From: Aquanectria penicillioides | Lineage: Eukaryota; Ascomycota; Sordariomycetes; Hypocreales; Nectriaceae | DNA: 64,000 nucleotides | NCBI GenBank assembly: GCA_003415625.1 | Contig: PYIU01000004.1 | Span: forward strand, 2,790,001 to 2,854,000 | Direction: 5' to 3' | In this document: in pieces, positions 36,689-49,313 of the stretch | Position numbering within the stretch: position 1 is the first letter of the stretch | Layout of the letters: each line of letters starts with the position of its first letter | Notes under the pieces: model-generated | The model's input: the letters and a program-made list of their open reading frames with translations, nothing else | What the model was told of the DNA's origin: nothing | Databases searched by the model: none | Translations under genes and position numbers: made by a program

Positions 36689-37614
36689 TGCCATCACGCA
36701 GTCTATCTGACAATTGCCTTTGGCTCGGATAAAGGCAGGCCAATTAAGTTGTAGCACAATCTATGTACATATAAATATATATATATCCCCACGTATAACA
36801 CAGCTTTCGGAAAAGTTGGCTCATTGTTTGAGTTGAAGCTGCGCAGCATGTTTTATTCGCTTGTGTCCCAACCATGCACGCGACAGACGACGTCATCTCA
36901 TGGCATGACGAGCAGTGTGCATAGCCGAATGTCCCTCCATGGCCAATTTTTCGTCACACCTTTCGGCTTAGATGAATACGAGCAAAGCCTCAACTCCCAG
37001 TTTTGTGTATCTCCTCATAATAGCGTAGCCCCTCCTTTCGTACGTCACCTCGTGCATTCATTCCGTGAACAAACCTTCGGCACTTGCTTTTCTCCGTCGC
37101 ACACCTCTTCTTCGTTCTACATCTTGCTAATAAGTCAAGCACATCCTCTCACGGCATTTCGACAATAATAAACATTGTTATAAGCTTTGTGTTTATTAAG
37201 ACAACAACTATCGACATCGCCTCTCCAAATACCCCACACACTCCTGGTCACACCACTTCATTCCAAGCCGGTGGTTACTTGAACTTTTAACCAACCAATT
37301 CTTGCTTGACCCAAATGGAAGAGAAAAAAAGTGGTAGTATGCCCAGATCAAGTACGCCAGAAATCCAACGCCCCTCCAACGATGCCTTTCGCCCATATAT
37401 CTGCTTTTTAATACTCCAAATACTCAAACATGGGCCGCCCTTTTGCGGTTTCCTTGTCCCAGGTGCGTCGCACTGTCGCACTTACGTGTAGTGGTATCTC
37501 ATGGCAGCCGTCGTCATCCCCCCCGCGTTTGCCTCGTCATCCCCTCATTCATTCGTCGGTTTGTGTTATCATCGAGACATGGTGCGGACTTCGGCCATGT
37601 AGTCATGGGCAAAA
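36689..37614. other. Convergent 3' region, nothing recognised
   Basis: This holds the 3' flanks of the thioredoxin-like gene and of skt5. It is AT-rich near 36760-36790 (TATA-type dinucleotides). No further gene is supported. Confidence 0.6.
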
Positions 37615-40600
37615 TCACATAATGGTGCAGTCACCTTCTTGCTGCCTCTCGATCTTGCTTCGCGAGATGCGCTCTCGCTGCCTCTGGCCGCTCTTTCCAG
37701 AGCGTTTGAGATCCTCCAATCGCTCACGAGCTTTGGGGAAGTCCTGGGCTGGTGGGTGTGTCAGCTTCACTCTACGTGCTATGCAAACCTTTGCTTATCG
37801 AACAGATGTTACTTACCAGCAGCGCGCCAGTACCAGCGCTTGGCATCCTCCAAGTTCGCTGTGACACCAATGCCCACCTCGGTGAAGTAGCCCATGGCGT
37901 ACTCGGCCTTGGCAAGGCCTGCCATAGCAGCTTTACGAGCCCACAGGTACGCCTCGGTGTCGCTCTGGTTCAGGACACCTTCACTACCGGTCAGGTACCA
38001 TCCACTCAAGGCCAATTCAGCTTGGTGCTCTTCCTGGGTCGCGGCTCGCGAATACCACATGATGGACTGCCGAGGATCGATCGGACAACCCATCAAGCCA
38101 TACTCGTAGGAACATCCCAGTCGGTATTGTGAGAACTTATAACCCAACTCTGCAGCTTGCAAGAACAGGTTTAAAGCGTACGTTTCGTCTCGAACAATTA
38201 CATCGTTGGGTTGCGCAGATTCATACAGCAAACCTAGTTCGTGCAGGGCGTGTGGGTTCTCTGCATCAGCTCTTTCCGCCGCCCTCTTCAGCCATCCGAC
38301 AGCCTCTCGGGGATTCTTGGGTTGACCTAGCAGACCCTTGAGCAAGATCATGCCAACCTTGTACATCGCCGGAGGGTCTCCCAGTGTTGCTGATCGCTTG
38401 TACCACTGAATCGCCTTCAACGGATCCCTGCGAGTGCCGCCGCCTTCTTCATGTCCAATCTCGCAGCACACAGCCGTTCTGTACGCCGCCGCCGGGTGTC
38501 CAAGCTTGGCCGCAGACTGGTAGAGAGTGAATGCCTCCTTTTGATCGGGTTCATGGCTGAAAAGGCCCCTGCCGAGGCAGTCTGCCATAAGGAACATGGC
38601 GTCCTGGTTCTGGGCATTAGAGAGTTTCTTCAGAATCTTCTGACAATCGATCAAGTATCGTTCGCGGGCCTTTGTTCGTTGCCTGGGATCCGGAAGCTTC
38701 GGAGCGAGAACATCAGTGGCTTCGAGCAACTTCTTGGCCAACCTGAGAGCAGAGTTCTGGTCGCTAGGGTTGGCCTTGATGGCCATTCTCAGTTGCTCCA
38801 GCTCTTGCATCGATACAGGAGGCTCATCCTGAGCAGGTTGCCGAGGTGGGCTAGGCTGGCGATTTTGTTGCGCGGGCGGTTGCTGTTGCTGAGGAGGAGG
38901 TTGCTGCCGAGGCTGTGGGGGTTGTTGAGGAGCTGGGGTTGAGACACCTCCGTAGTTGCGCACTGGAGGCGGCTTGTCATTCAGATTGACCATTGAGTTT
39001 GCCATCAAGCCGGGTCGCACGGGGGTTGGGTGAGACGGCAGGCCGTCTGGATTCCGACCCTGCTGTCCTCCCCGCATCGGAGCTGGTGTTGATGACGGAC
39101 CAGGATGGGTACTAGCAGGCGCACTTGGTCGTCGTCCTTGATCATATCCTCCAGGTCCATAACCTTGGTCATAGCCTTGCTGATATCCATTCATGGGGGG
39201 CAGAGGGGGGACAGCAGGTGCATCATTGGCCATCTCAAACACAGCCGACTGTGGCTGCCGAAGGTCGGGTTGAGATTTGGCGTGGTAGAGCTGTGCCGTC
39301 TGATGGGCTCCTGGCTGCGGTTGCTCCTGGGCGGGACGCATTGTCTGCTCAAACGAATTTCGCGAACCATTCGCGGGCATTGCATCAAAATCGGGAATAC
39401 TACCTCGATCTTGCGGCCGGTTCGATCCATAGTCTTGGTTGCTGTTGCGCTGATTATCAAAATAGGAGTCGTAAACGTCATCATAAGAGGCAGTCGACTG
39501 CTTGCGGTGTCCATGACCATTCTCATACTCGCCCGGATATTGGTTCATTGGGGGCCCTTGGGGCTCAGATGGGTATGTTCGCTGTGGGGGAGGTCGGTGT
39601 CCAGCGGCAGTTGAAGGACGTTGCGGTGGCATGCCCCGACCAGCAGGGCCATTGACAGGCATCGTGCCCATTCGTTGAGGAGGCTGCGGCATGTGGTTTC
39701 TTGAGCCGGTGTCTTCGATGGGCATTGTTTGGCTTCTAGCAGGGGGGCCAAATCCACCTCTTGGGGGTCCTTGTCCGCCAGGTCCGCCATATCCATCATC
39801 ATAGTCTCCATAGCCACCTTGAGCGCCATAGCCGGGATCTTGGCCTTGAGGAGGCCCCCGTCGTTGATCCGGATATCCCTGAGGAGCATAGGCCCGAGGA
39901 GGAGGCCCTCGTCCCCCATTCATCGGCCGCTGGCTGTCGGAGCTAGCTCTTCCCTCCATCATCCTTGGTCCACGGTTCAGATCCATTCCGCCCATCTGAT
40001 CCACCATTTGTTGCTCTCGGTCCACATCTGGTCGTCTGCCTTGTCCTGGGAACGGCGGGTAATTTCCGCTAAAGTTTCCATCTCGAGGGCTCATTGGGGG
40101 ATTGTTCATCTGGGGCTGGCGGCCTGTTTGGAATTTCTGTGAATAATCAAACATATTGAAAAAGAAGGGGCTCCAAACTCACCTGCTGGGTCTGAATGCG
40201 CGCCATACGGGCCGGGGCGCATTCCTCCTCGCCCTCCAGCACCGTTGGGCATGCCCCGTGGAGGACCCGGAGTGGTACCTCGTGGCGGGGGAGCTCGACG
40301 GTGCGGATCGGCAGTCTGCGGGCGAGGAATCGGCCCTCCACGGCCTCCAGGCATAGGACGTCCTCCGCGCCCGGGGCCAGGTCCGTATGGATCCTGAGGA
40401 GGGCCTCGTCCGTAGTTGGGGTCCTGGTACTGTCCTCCCTGATCCAGTCCGTAGCCTCCGTTGTACTCGTCATAGCCGCGACCGTTCTGATAGTCGTCAT
40501 ACTGTTGCGGCGCACCATATTGCTGTGGTGGTGCGTTATTGTACTGCTGCGGGGCTCTCTGAGGGGTGGGACCGCCGTAATAGCCTGGCTGTCCGCCGTG

Positions 40601-40630
40601 GCCGCCGTAGCCTCCATCGTACGCGGCCAT
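37615..40630 (-). CDS. skt5: SKT5/CHS4-type chitin synthase regulatory factor (Sel1 repeats, CaaX)
   Basis: SKT5/CHS4 binds and activates a class IV chitin synthase (CHS3 in yeast) and targets it to sites of polarised wall growth. Three exons (40630-40183, 40123-37817, 37748-37615) give 962 residues. The first ~580 are disordered, rich in Gly, Pro, Gln, Tyr and Arg. A run of Sel1-type repeats (about 650-918) follows, with hallmarks such as AVGWLKRAAERA, ALNLFLQAAELG and RQSIMWYSRAA. The basic tail ends DCTIM, a C-terminal CaaX box fitting prenylation, as known for the yeast protein. For intron 1 (59 bp) I used the acceptor AAACAG at 40124, because the nearer TTCACAG breaks the frame. Intron 2 is 68 bp. 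Family identity is firm. Confidence 0.93.
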
Positions 40631-43600
40631 GGCTACGGGTCGGGAGAAATCGCAGAAGGAAGTCGAAGCTCGATTCGGGATCTTTTAGAGGTTGCTCGAT
40701 AAATCAGGCAGTCGTTGCAAGAACCGGGGGAGAGTGGGCGCTGGCAGAACCCGAATCCCGCGGGAAGTGGTTGTTGGTAGGGCGCTCCAGTGTAGGGCTG
40801 GGCTGGGCTACAGTCGCATTGCCGCAGCGTTGCTGCAGTCCCGGGGCCACAACGTTTCGGAAGAGGAGGGATCGGCGATTAGGGTCGGGTGGTGCTACTG
40901 CAAGAGATTCAAGTGGGTGACAGCTGAGGATCGCCGAGCGCAGTGCAAGGTGATGTTGAAAAGCGAAAAGCCGGGGTGCGCGTGACCCTAGTTCCTGCGA
41001 GGTGCGAGTTGCGCCGCCGTTGGCGAGTGCGTGGGAGCGAGGGAGCCGCTATGGTGCGACGGTGTGTGGGCGGGAAGCGATGGACAGACAACCAAGTGAG
41101 GCAGGCTGGTGACCTGAGCAAATGGCTGACGAAGAAGGACGACGAACCCAGCCGTAATGAAAGAATCGCTCCAAGGTCGTATGTCAGATGCGCGTACCTA
41201 TGGAAACGAGGCGGATGGATAGGTATACGAGGGCGAAGGAGGACGTGGCCGAAATAAAGGGAAGAAATAAGAATAGGTACCTACCTAGGTAGGCGTAGGT
41301 AGGTAGGTATAGGTAGGTATAGGTATAACGGGCAGAAATTACAACACGAGCGGCAGGTGGTGGTGGGCCAAGACTTGGTTTGCTTGCTTGCCCTTGGACG
41401 ATTTGTTGGACAATGGAGTGAGCGTGCGTGTAGGTGCACGGTGGGCGCTCGCTGAAGAAGGACAAGGCAAAAAACGAACGCGTACTCTGAACCGGAACCG
41501 TCCAGGCAGGTTGGTAGGTTTGGGAAGAAAAGGGAGAAATGGGAACGGGGAACGGGGGACGGGGAGGACGGGAGCGGGAACGGACAGGAATTCCCTTTAT
41601 GTTGGGCGTCTCCGAGAGGGTTTGAAGAGTGGACGGAATTGGATCGAGTCAAGGTCCCCCAGCGCCTAGTGCCCGATGCGTGCAGTCCAGGCCAGTCCAG
41701 TCGGTGCCCGCCCAGCGTGTGTGAGAGAGTGAGTGAGTGTGAGAGCGAGAGCGCGCGACCAAGCGGCCAAGTGTGAGAGAGTGTGAGACGACCTTCAATC
41801 CGTCAGTACCTTGCCCCCCCCGCCCGCCACCTGGTAACTGGTGGATGTCGTCTTGAGTGTTGCGACTGGATGTGGAGTTGTCCAGAGCTCGCTAAGGCAA
41901 GGTACAGTGCCGTATACATTTGCCTCCCGATGTAAGGTACCCAGCGGTGCGAGCCGTACCATGGTGAATTCTACGCGATACATTGACTGCACGTGTACAG
42001 CTGGGTGTGTAGAGGAATGATGTGCCTTGCAGATTCTTGTGATCTTTCTTTTTTTTTTTTTTCTTCTTCTCGTCTTCTCATTCTTTTTCCTTTTTGTTTT
42101 CCTTTTCCTTCTTCTCTTTGCGTGTTCAGCCGGAAACCCCAACAGCGGCAGGGCCTGCGACCGTTATTCTTAGACCGAGACCCTGGCCGCCCTGATCTGT
42201 CGAGCAAGGTTCCCGTCCTCATTTACCAGGGCTTCCACTGCAAGTGCCAAGGCCGGTAAGCCACTCCACTGGAGAAAATGGATGCAACCCGCCGACGGCT
42301 TGCAGAGGTTAGCGTTGATGGGTAATTCCTTGCGTTTAAAGCAACCCACTTGCCACTAAAGTTTTCCAGACCAAGCCCCCCATAAAGCCTCCTCCAGGGG
42401 CAAGACACACGAGACAAGACCCGTGGACATGAGGTTCAACTTTTGGACGCCATCGCCTTTTTAGAGAATATTCTAATTTCTGTGAAATTAAGTTTACATG
42501 ATTTAGAGGCCATACACCTTCCGTTCCCGTCCCTTCTTTCCCCTTGGCTTGTTGACGTTCTACCTCGTTATTCATTTATTTTTGTTTATTTCCCCCTGCC
42601 ATAAGGTGACGGGATCTTTGTGCGCTGGCTGTGTTGATACAATCCTGCGTCTTCCCATCCCCCACCATCTTAGTGGAGGCACCTTGCCTTAGCCTAGAAG
42701 CCCTCCGCTGCGACCGTCTGGGGTGGCCCAGCCTCCAGGGCTCCCAGGGGGGCCGTTTTTTCTCCCTCCCTCCACTCCGGGACATCCCCCCGCCAAGATC
42801 CGACATTGAGAGGGCCAGGTCAGGCAACGAGGCCCAGCGAGGGGCGAGGGCGAAAGCGATAGCGATGGCGAGGGAGGTGGCCACGCGCGAGCAAAAATTG
42901 CACCATGCCCAAGAGGAGCCTCCAGATTACTTCAAGTCATGGAAATTATGTTGTGTGTGTGCTGGTGTGTCACTAGGCTGCTTCGAGCTGCGTTCTTCAC
43001 CTGCCTCGTACGGCGGGACACGACATTGGCAGCGTGACCTCGAACAAGGCCTGGCTGGTCCAACCTCGACAGCGCCCATGACACACCATGTGCCTCACAC
43101 CCACAGCCTTGACAAGCCACCCAAAAAGAAAGGAAGGGGAAAATTCGTCTTTACGCGGTCCGGAGAGTTAGTGCTTGGACAGCGCTGGCCCCTCCCTCAT
43201 TCTGGTCCCCTGGTCGCCTTGCCCCATTCCAGTGGCCCCAATGACAGGGCGTTACGCCGCTGCCGGCTTGGCCCTGTTCGACGGTGCGAGAGATCGCCCC
43301 TTGACTGGGCATTTTGACGCCAGCACGTACGCACGCATGCTCGCTGAAAAGGGCCGTGGCTCGACCGGGCGGGGTGCTCTTTTTCCATCAAAGAAACCAG
43401 AGCCAGAGAATGGGCGGCTTGAACGACTATGGAGCTCGAGGTTCACTCTCTCAATGCAGGGGTCTCTTACGGCTCGGGGCTCGGAGCTAGGATGGAGGAT
43501 GGAACACGCACCGCACCGCATCGCATCGTAACCTGCGTCCCCAACAGCTGCCAGCTTACTCTGCATGGACACCTCATGTAGGTACAGGTAATACAGTAGT

Positions 43601-45854
43601 AGTGTATGCTATACCTCCAGGATCGCGCTCGGGACGATTTTGTGCCGGGACAGCTGTTTGGTTTTGTTTTGTCCAAATCCCCAAATCCCCAAAGTCCCCC
43701 AAAGTCCAAGGGAAAATTCAATGCACAAGCACAAACTGCCCTTGCGCTACCCTGTCACTTCTTGGGGCATGTCGGGGCCGGCTGTGCCAGACAAAGCATT
43801 GCCGTGTATCAGGATCGCCCTCCGTCCAGATTCGTCAAATTGATTGGCCACTCAACTCTGTTGATCCGTCTCGTCCTCTCCCCGTCATCAACGCTCAGGG
43901 ATGAAGATGCGAAACAATGTAACTCTCGAGCCATCATTGAAGGGGCAGAAGGGAAGGAAAGCGAACGCCGGCTACCGAAGTCGAAACGAAACAGAGGAAG
44001 GGACAAGATCCTTCTGCCATGTGTACGGAGTAGGAGGTAGGTATGCATAGGTACACTTACGTATCTTGCCTGTGTACCTATCTCATCCTCCCGTCTTGAG
44101 TTAAGCCCTACTCCTCATCCAGGGGCTCACGGGCCCCAGCCTGCTTTATTTTCAATGGCATAACATCTTCATCCTTCGCCTGCGGTGGACGCAGCCAAGA
44201 AAACCCACCACCCTTGGATCGACGATGAACGGGCTCGGCAGCGGCCCCCGGGCGTCGCGAACTGGTCCAGGAGCTAGCGATCTTCCCAGACGCGCAAACC
44301 TTTCATTTATTCGGCGCTCCGCCAGAGACACTGCGAATGAGATCATGCGCAATACTAGTTTAGATTAGCTCGTTCAAGGTGCAATGTCGATTGAGGCTGA
44401 GGCCTCATCCCTTGTCCCAGATGGAACTTTAACTCTACCAGTAACGTCGATGCTAGAGAAAAGAAAATAATAAGGCTTTGAGGCCTGCGTACAAAGGACA
44501 CAATGACATCAACCGGTTGCCTATGCGGGTCTAACAGAAGGTCATTGTATCTGCCTAGTCTGGCCAGTCATCCTGAGCATCATCACCACCATGTCCAGCG
44601 GGACAGGGCCGGTTCTGAGACACCATACGTCCACCGGCTTGTTGTGCTGACATGCGTGCCAGCCAGTCAGAGCCCGTGCAGTGTCTCGTTCAGGAAGACG
44701 GTCCTTTTTGCCACCGAAGTGACCGAACCGCATGTGCTGGCCGATGGCCTCTCGTCCAGTCCATCGACATTGAAACACGGCCGACGCCACGCTGAGCTGC
44801 CATCCTTCGGCGCTTGGCTGCCTGCGTATCGTCTTGTCTCGTCTGGGCACGGCACGTTACAGCCGCCATCTGTAACCCGTGTGGCCTCGGCCATATGTAT
44901 GCGACCCTCGGTGGATGTCAAAGCGCCTTCGTCGCCGCACTGTAAGAATGCCGTACTTTTTGTACCTGCAGCCAGCCAAGCCCAATTGTGCAAGATCCAG
45001 CCGCCACCTCTTCTGCACATCATCAAGTGGAGGTGCTGATTGGCCACGATGTTATCTGTTGATCCGATCCGTTGCCAGCCTGCAATTGCTCCGTTAAGTC
45101 CGCAGTTGTCGGTTCTTTTGTTCCAGAGACTTTGGCTAATCAATGTCAAACTATGACGCAGCTGGCTCGAATGCATTGACGAATTAGAACAGAGCGTTAG
45201 GAGCGATTGTCCTGTTCCAGACTTTTGATGGAGCTCAGCCGAATCGCAAGAGTGAACTAGTCTACGCTTAGTAGGGTTGCAATTCATCTAGGAGTAGAAT
45301 AAGGTGTTTGTTTGTTGAAGAGCGATGCAATTGCATTTGTCGGAAAATATATCATAAAGTAATCCATCTGGAAAGCAACCTAAAAGTGCTAGTCGAAATT
45401 TCCGTTTCGCGGTCAAAGGTGTTGGTTTTCTCCAGTCTACTATTGTGCCTTCCTTTGTCTACCGCTGTTGATGATGAGGGTATCATTAGGACGGCCTAAC
45501 GGACAGATACCAACATTGTCCTGAACTATTCCATCTCAAGTAAGGCAATAGTGCGGAGATTCAGGGTCTTTAAATTACATTTGACATTTTAGCAAACCTC
45601 TGAGTTTAGAAGTGGATGGTAAATAATGCATCCGAGTGGTCCACTGGAGGCTGCTTGCTGGATTCTGTACATAGTCTAATTTACCTTACCCGAGAGAGAT
45701 TTTATCCATGTCCCCCCTGGTACTCAACTATCCTACGGATGACATTCCAACATGGAATTGACGCTATGTCAACTTACCCCGGCACCTATTGGAAAGTGCA
45801 AAAAGATAATTTGGCAAAAAGGTGGGGCATTTGATGGATTTAAACCACCTGCGA
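40631..45854. other. Gene-poor interval, no supported gene (5.2 kb)
   Basis: The first ~1 kb is the skt5 leader and promoter. Contents seen are a TAGG-type tract with a 14-bp palindrome (41275-41330), GTGA/GAGA-rich DNA (41720-41790) and a T-rich pyrimidine tract (42049-42120). A 228-codon frame at 42631-43317 lacks motifs and is overlapped by other frames. No gene is supported. Confidence 0.5.
41275..41330. repeat. TAGG-type degenerate tandem repeat with 14-bp palindrome
   Basis: TAGGTA and TACCTA units alternate. CCTACCTAGGTAGG (41280-41293) is a perfect palindrome. The tract resembles 24076-24111. Confidence 0.8.
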
Positions 45855-45946
45855 TGGACGAACAGGGAATCGAACCCTGGACCACTCCCAGATTTTCGTA
45901 CAACGAATTATGCTAAGGGAGTATTATACCACTAAACCATTCGCCC
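45855..45946 (-). tRNA. tRNA-Ala(AGC) with a 20-nt intron
   Basis: The sense strand folds as a full cloverleaf. The acceptor stem is GGGCGAA / TTCGTCC with discriminator A, the anticodon stem CTCCC / GGGAG and the T arm CAGGG-TTCGATT-CCCTG. The internal B box GGTTCGATTCC matches the polymerase III consensus. The anticodon loop begins TTAGCA, giving anticodon AGC, and the acceptor has the G3-U70 wobble pair that defines alanine tRNAs. An intron (45910-45891) sits after position 37, the standard site, and contains a small TTCGT / ACGAA hairpin. A34 would be edited to inosine (Tad2/Tad3), and A37 is the known target of Tad1, encoded about 4.4 kb away. I see no clear T-run terminator directly downstream. 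Confidence 0.88.
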
Positions 45947-47909
45947 GAATGCTTCTGATTGATCCCCAGACACTGCTACGCCAAATCATGCCAGAATCTC
46001 AATAGACGACCCGGTTGTCAGAGAGTATTGTTTGTGCCAGGACGTTGCTGGAGATGCATTGATAGACAATGAGCTATGTATTTGCTGAGATAATGTGCTC
46101 AGAAATGGGCTAGATACGTTACGTATAGTAGTGAATTTCATCGAAAGGAGCATCCTTGAGGTACATCCCAAGATGGCACAGTACCCAACTAGCAAACACT
46201 AGGTGGTCGTTACAACCATGGCCCCAATACTCTCTACAACTCTATTTTCGATACATGATAGGCGTATATAAGACCAAGTCCTCACATCATTCACCATCAA
46301 TAGTTACAGTGTATAATACTTAGTGGTTTGTGTATGCCGTTAATTTCATCGCACGAAATATTTACCAGTTTCTGGTCCCCGATACCCTGACAAGGATTTC
46401 CGTCACAGGAAAATAAGGCCTCCTTACCACGTGGCTGCTTGCTTGGCTACTACAAACTTAGATGTTCCTTCATGGTATCTTTCTTCACTGGGTGGCGAAC
46501 AGAAACCATCTTCAGTTTGCCGAGTCTTTCACGGTCAAAACCGTAATCAATCTAAGCATGATGTTTGCCGAGGAAACATCGAAATATTAAGTTAGTACAT
46601 TATTTGCATTTACAATAAAGAGGTAATGAACCACACTCGGTCTGAATTTTAGAATTACTGAGACAATTGACTGTGAAGTTTGCACAATGTGGTTGTCAAG
46701 TTACCATGACAACAACGTTCAACGGGATATTAGTCTTGAACTAAAAAAAATGGATGTAGGTTTGATGAGGATCATTCCCGTCTCTTGATTAGAGTTTAAA
46801 TTGTTGACCTACAAGTTTTCTACGACATATGCATCTCTCTCCCAAGATGAAATTGGGGCCACCATGCCAACAGTCCGTGCCGACAGTCAGGGTAAAGACG
46901 TAGAACGAGAATCATAACCGTATATTGACTTGTAATTGTCGTATATCTCATAACTCTCTTGAGTGGAAAACAAGCTCCATACACAAGGATGTGAAAATTG
47001 GACTTGTTGTTGTTGGTTGAGGTTATGGGTAGAATGACTGAGATTAAGAAATATTTTCTAAAATTCGAGAATGTGTAGTTTTAATAAACAAAAGACAAAT
47101 ATTCGCATCCTCATTCGACCAGAAACGAGCAATCCCCGGAGAAATCTTCGATTCATTGCAAACCCAAACTTCATCTCAACACTATTCCACCTATTTCCAA
47201 GACCATATTTTTCGGTCTCCGTGTCTAACATTCAGAATTCTGTTTCAATTTACACTGCAGTAACCATTTTTATTGATTATATCAGATCCCAGGTCCCCTT
47301 TCATCTGCTCTCGTTGATTCCCTTCTCTCAATTCCTCGTCCTACAGCCTACATGTCAGGATTGTTGTGCTTACTAGGGCAGATCAGCTTATATGATTGGC
47401 CATATTTCCAAAAATGAAACAAAGTAGGACATCAATCACGAGGAGGATTGTCGATGCAAGAGGTTGATTATGTTTCCTACAGCCCGATTCTATTACATTT
47501 CTCTGCAGTTGAGGTTGACACTACACGGTTCAATAAAGAAATACACACCAGTCAGAATATACGGGCAGCCAAAAGAGAAAAGGGGGGAGGGGGGGTATTT
47601 CCGGCTGTTGATATGTCATAGGATATCTCCCGTAATGAATATAATTATTTAGAAGGGGTGTAGATGTATTGTTCATTACACAGCTCTCTTTCGTTCACCC
47701 TGGACGGCCCGGATTAAGCCTCCAGCCGCATCTCACCGCCTTCCATATATGGTCTAGCCAACAATAAATTCTGCCCAATCAATGACCGGTATTGAATCGC
47801 GAAAATCGTCATTGAAAGAAGTCACCGTGAGTCCGCGATCAGCTTTCGACCGAGTCTCACCCCAAGTCCCTTGTCAAGACGGAATCCCCGGGTATACACA
47901 TCGGCCAAA
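45947..47909. other. AT-richer intergenic interval, nothing recognised
   Basis: A+T rises visibly and no conserved open frame is present. This could be eroded repeat sequence, but no boundaries or repeats are visible. Confidence 0.5.
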
Positions 47910-48397
47910 ATGGCGGCAAAGAAGCCCACGAATTGGTGGTTATGGACCAAGGTCATCTTTGGGTACGCGAAGCACAATGGCAATCACTTCTGAAGACGGA
48001 AAAACAGGAAAAGCTGACCGTAGAATATAGAGGAACCTTGATGGCCGTCGGTGGACCGGCATTTACCATGTGGTTGACTCCTACCGAAGAGGAATTGCGA
48101 TCGAGATACAACCCTGAGCTCCAGAAGAAGAGTCTAGAGGGCAAGGAGGAGCGACAACAAGAGTTCAACGATTTCGTTACAAGATTGAAGGAATACTCCA
48201 AGTCGGACAAGCCGAGTGCGTGAACCCGAAGGCTGAGCTCTCAAGAAAATACTGACATTTGAATAGTCTGGATCGTTGTCAAGGAGGAGGAGGAGCGAAG
48301 GAGGAATGCGGAGTTAGCTGCCGCCAAAGCATCAAAGAAGGAGACCGACACCCGACGTGAAGAGATGAGGCGAGAGGCTGGCCTGGAGGCCAAATGA
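47910..48397 (+). CDS. cbp4: CBP4-like cytochrome bc1 complex assembly factor
   Basis: Cbp4 is a small mitochondrial inner-membrane protein needed to assemble complex III; with Cbp3/Cbp6 it handles newly made cytochrome b. Three exons (47910-47962, 48031-48215, 48267-48397) give 122 residues. The N-terminus [18 protein letters not shown] leads into one membrane segment, [16 protein letters not shown] (about 18-34). The family block [20 protein letters not shown] follows, then a charged coiled-coil-like tail ([12 protein letters not shown]) ending GLEAK. Introns of 68 and 51 bp are GT-AG. A frame through intron 1 from an upstream ATG is not used. The match to CBP4 around the membrane segment is strong. 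Confidence 0.87.
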
Positions 48398-49313
48398 AGG
48401 CGCGATGTGTCAAATTGCACCAAATAAGCTTGTATGACTATTGATGATCTGCAGTCAAAGCCTCGGCATGTACAGATACCATGGTGGGATAGGAGTGGAA
48501 GTCCCCTAGGCTGAGCGGACTGGCACGCATTTGGAGTTTTCCGGGGGTGGCGGGAAGGCATATAATGAACATTTCTCGACTCGACTTGACATGAAACACA
48601 GTACTACGGCTATGCATTGATATTGAATGGAGCCTTTGTCCCAACGTCTAGGTTGATGAGCTCAGTTGAGGGCCATGTCCATGCTGTACTTCAGATGCAT
48701 GGAGAGTGACTTAGGGCTTGACTGACCTCCCGGCAAGTTGACAGACGATGATTGAGGCAATGAACTGAGCCCCCGGCAAAGCAATTGATGACGGCAATCA
48801 GGGAAGAGCGCAAACTGGCACCGCGAACTTTACAGACTAATCGCCAATTAAATGCAATGATAATGCCTTACCACCTCAGCAAAGAACGGTTGAGCAATCA
48901 CTTGTACTCATTGGCGCAAGCTTTGGGTGGGGTCCGTCCACAGCTTTTGCCGGCTCTGGTCGGTGCGTCGCTACCCCACGAGCGTGGCCGCACCCATGGC
49001 GCAAGAGCAAGACTGAGTGAGGGTGGTGGCGCCCCCTCGGCGAAATGGTAGTTCCACAGGCGAAAACTCTTGGCACGCACAAAATCTACCACAATCCATC
49101 ACCACAGATCCAAGCCGTCGGCGACAACAGCTCGTTAACTACGCCTACATCACCGGTACGTCGCCTGTCCTGCATCTCACCGATTCTCCCAACCCGTCCA
49201 ACTCGATATTTCGCGTTTTCACCGTCCGAATCGCCGTCCGCTAACGAGCCCTATCCGTAGTTTGTTTGAGTCTCGGATTCCCCGCAACCGAACCCTCTCC
49301 CATACAGCCCATA
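48398..49313. other. Intergenic between cbp4 and egd1
   Basis: This 916-bp region holds the cbp4 3' flank and the egd1 promoter. No gene is supported. Confidence 0.6.

Noticed and set aside
42631..43317. 228-codon plus-strand frame
   Set aside because: Composition-driven, overlapped by minus-strand frames, with no recognisable domain.
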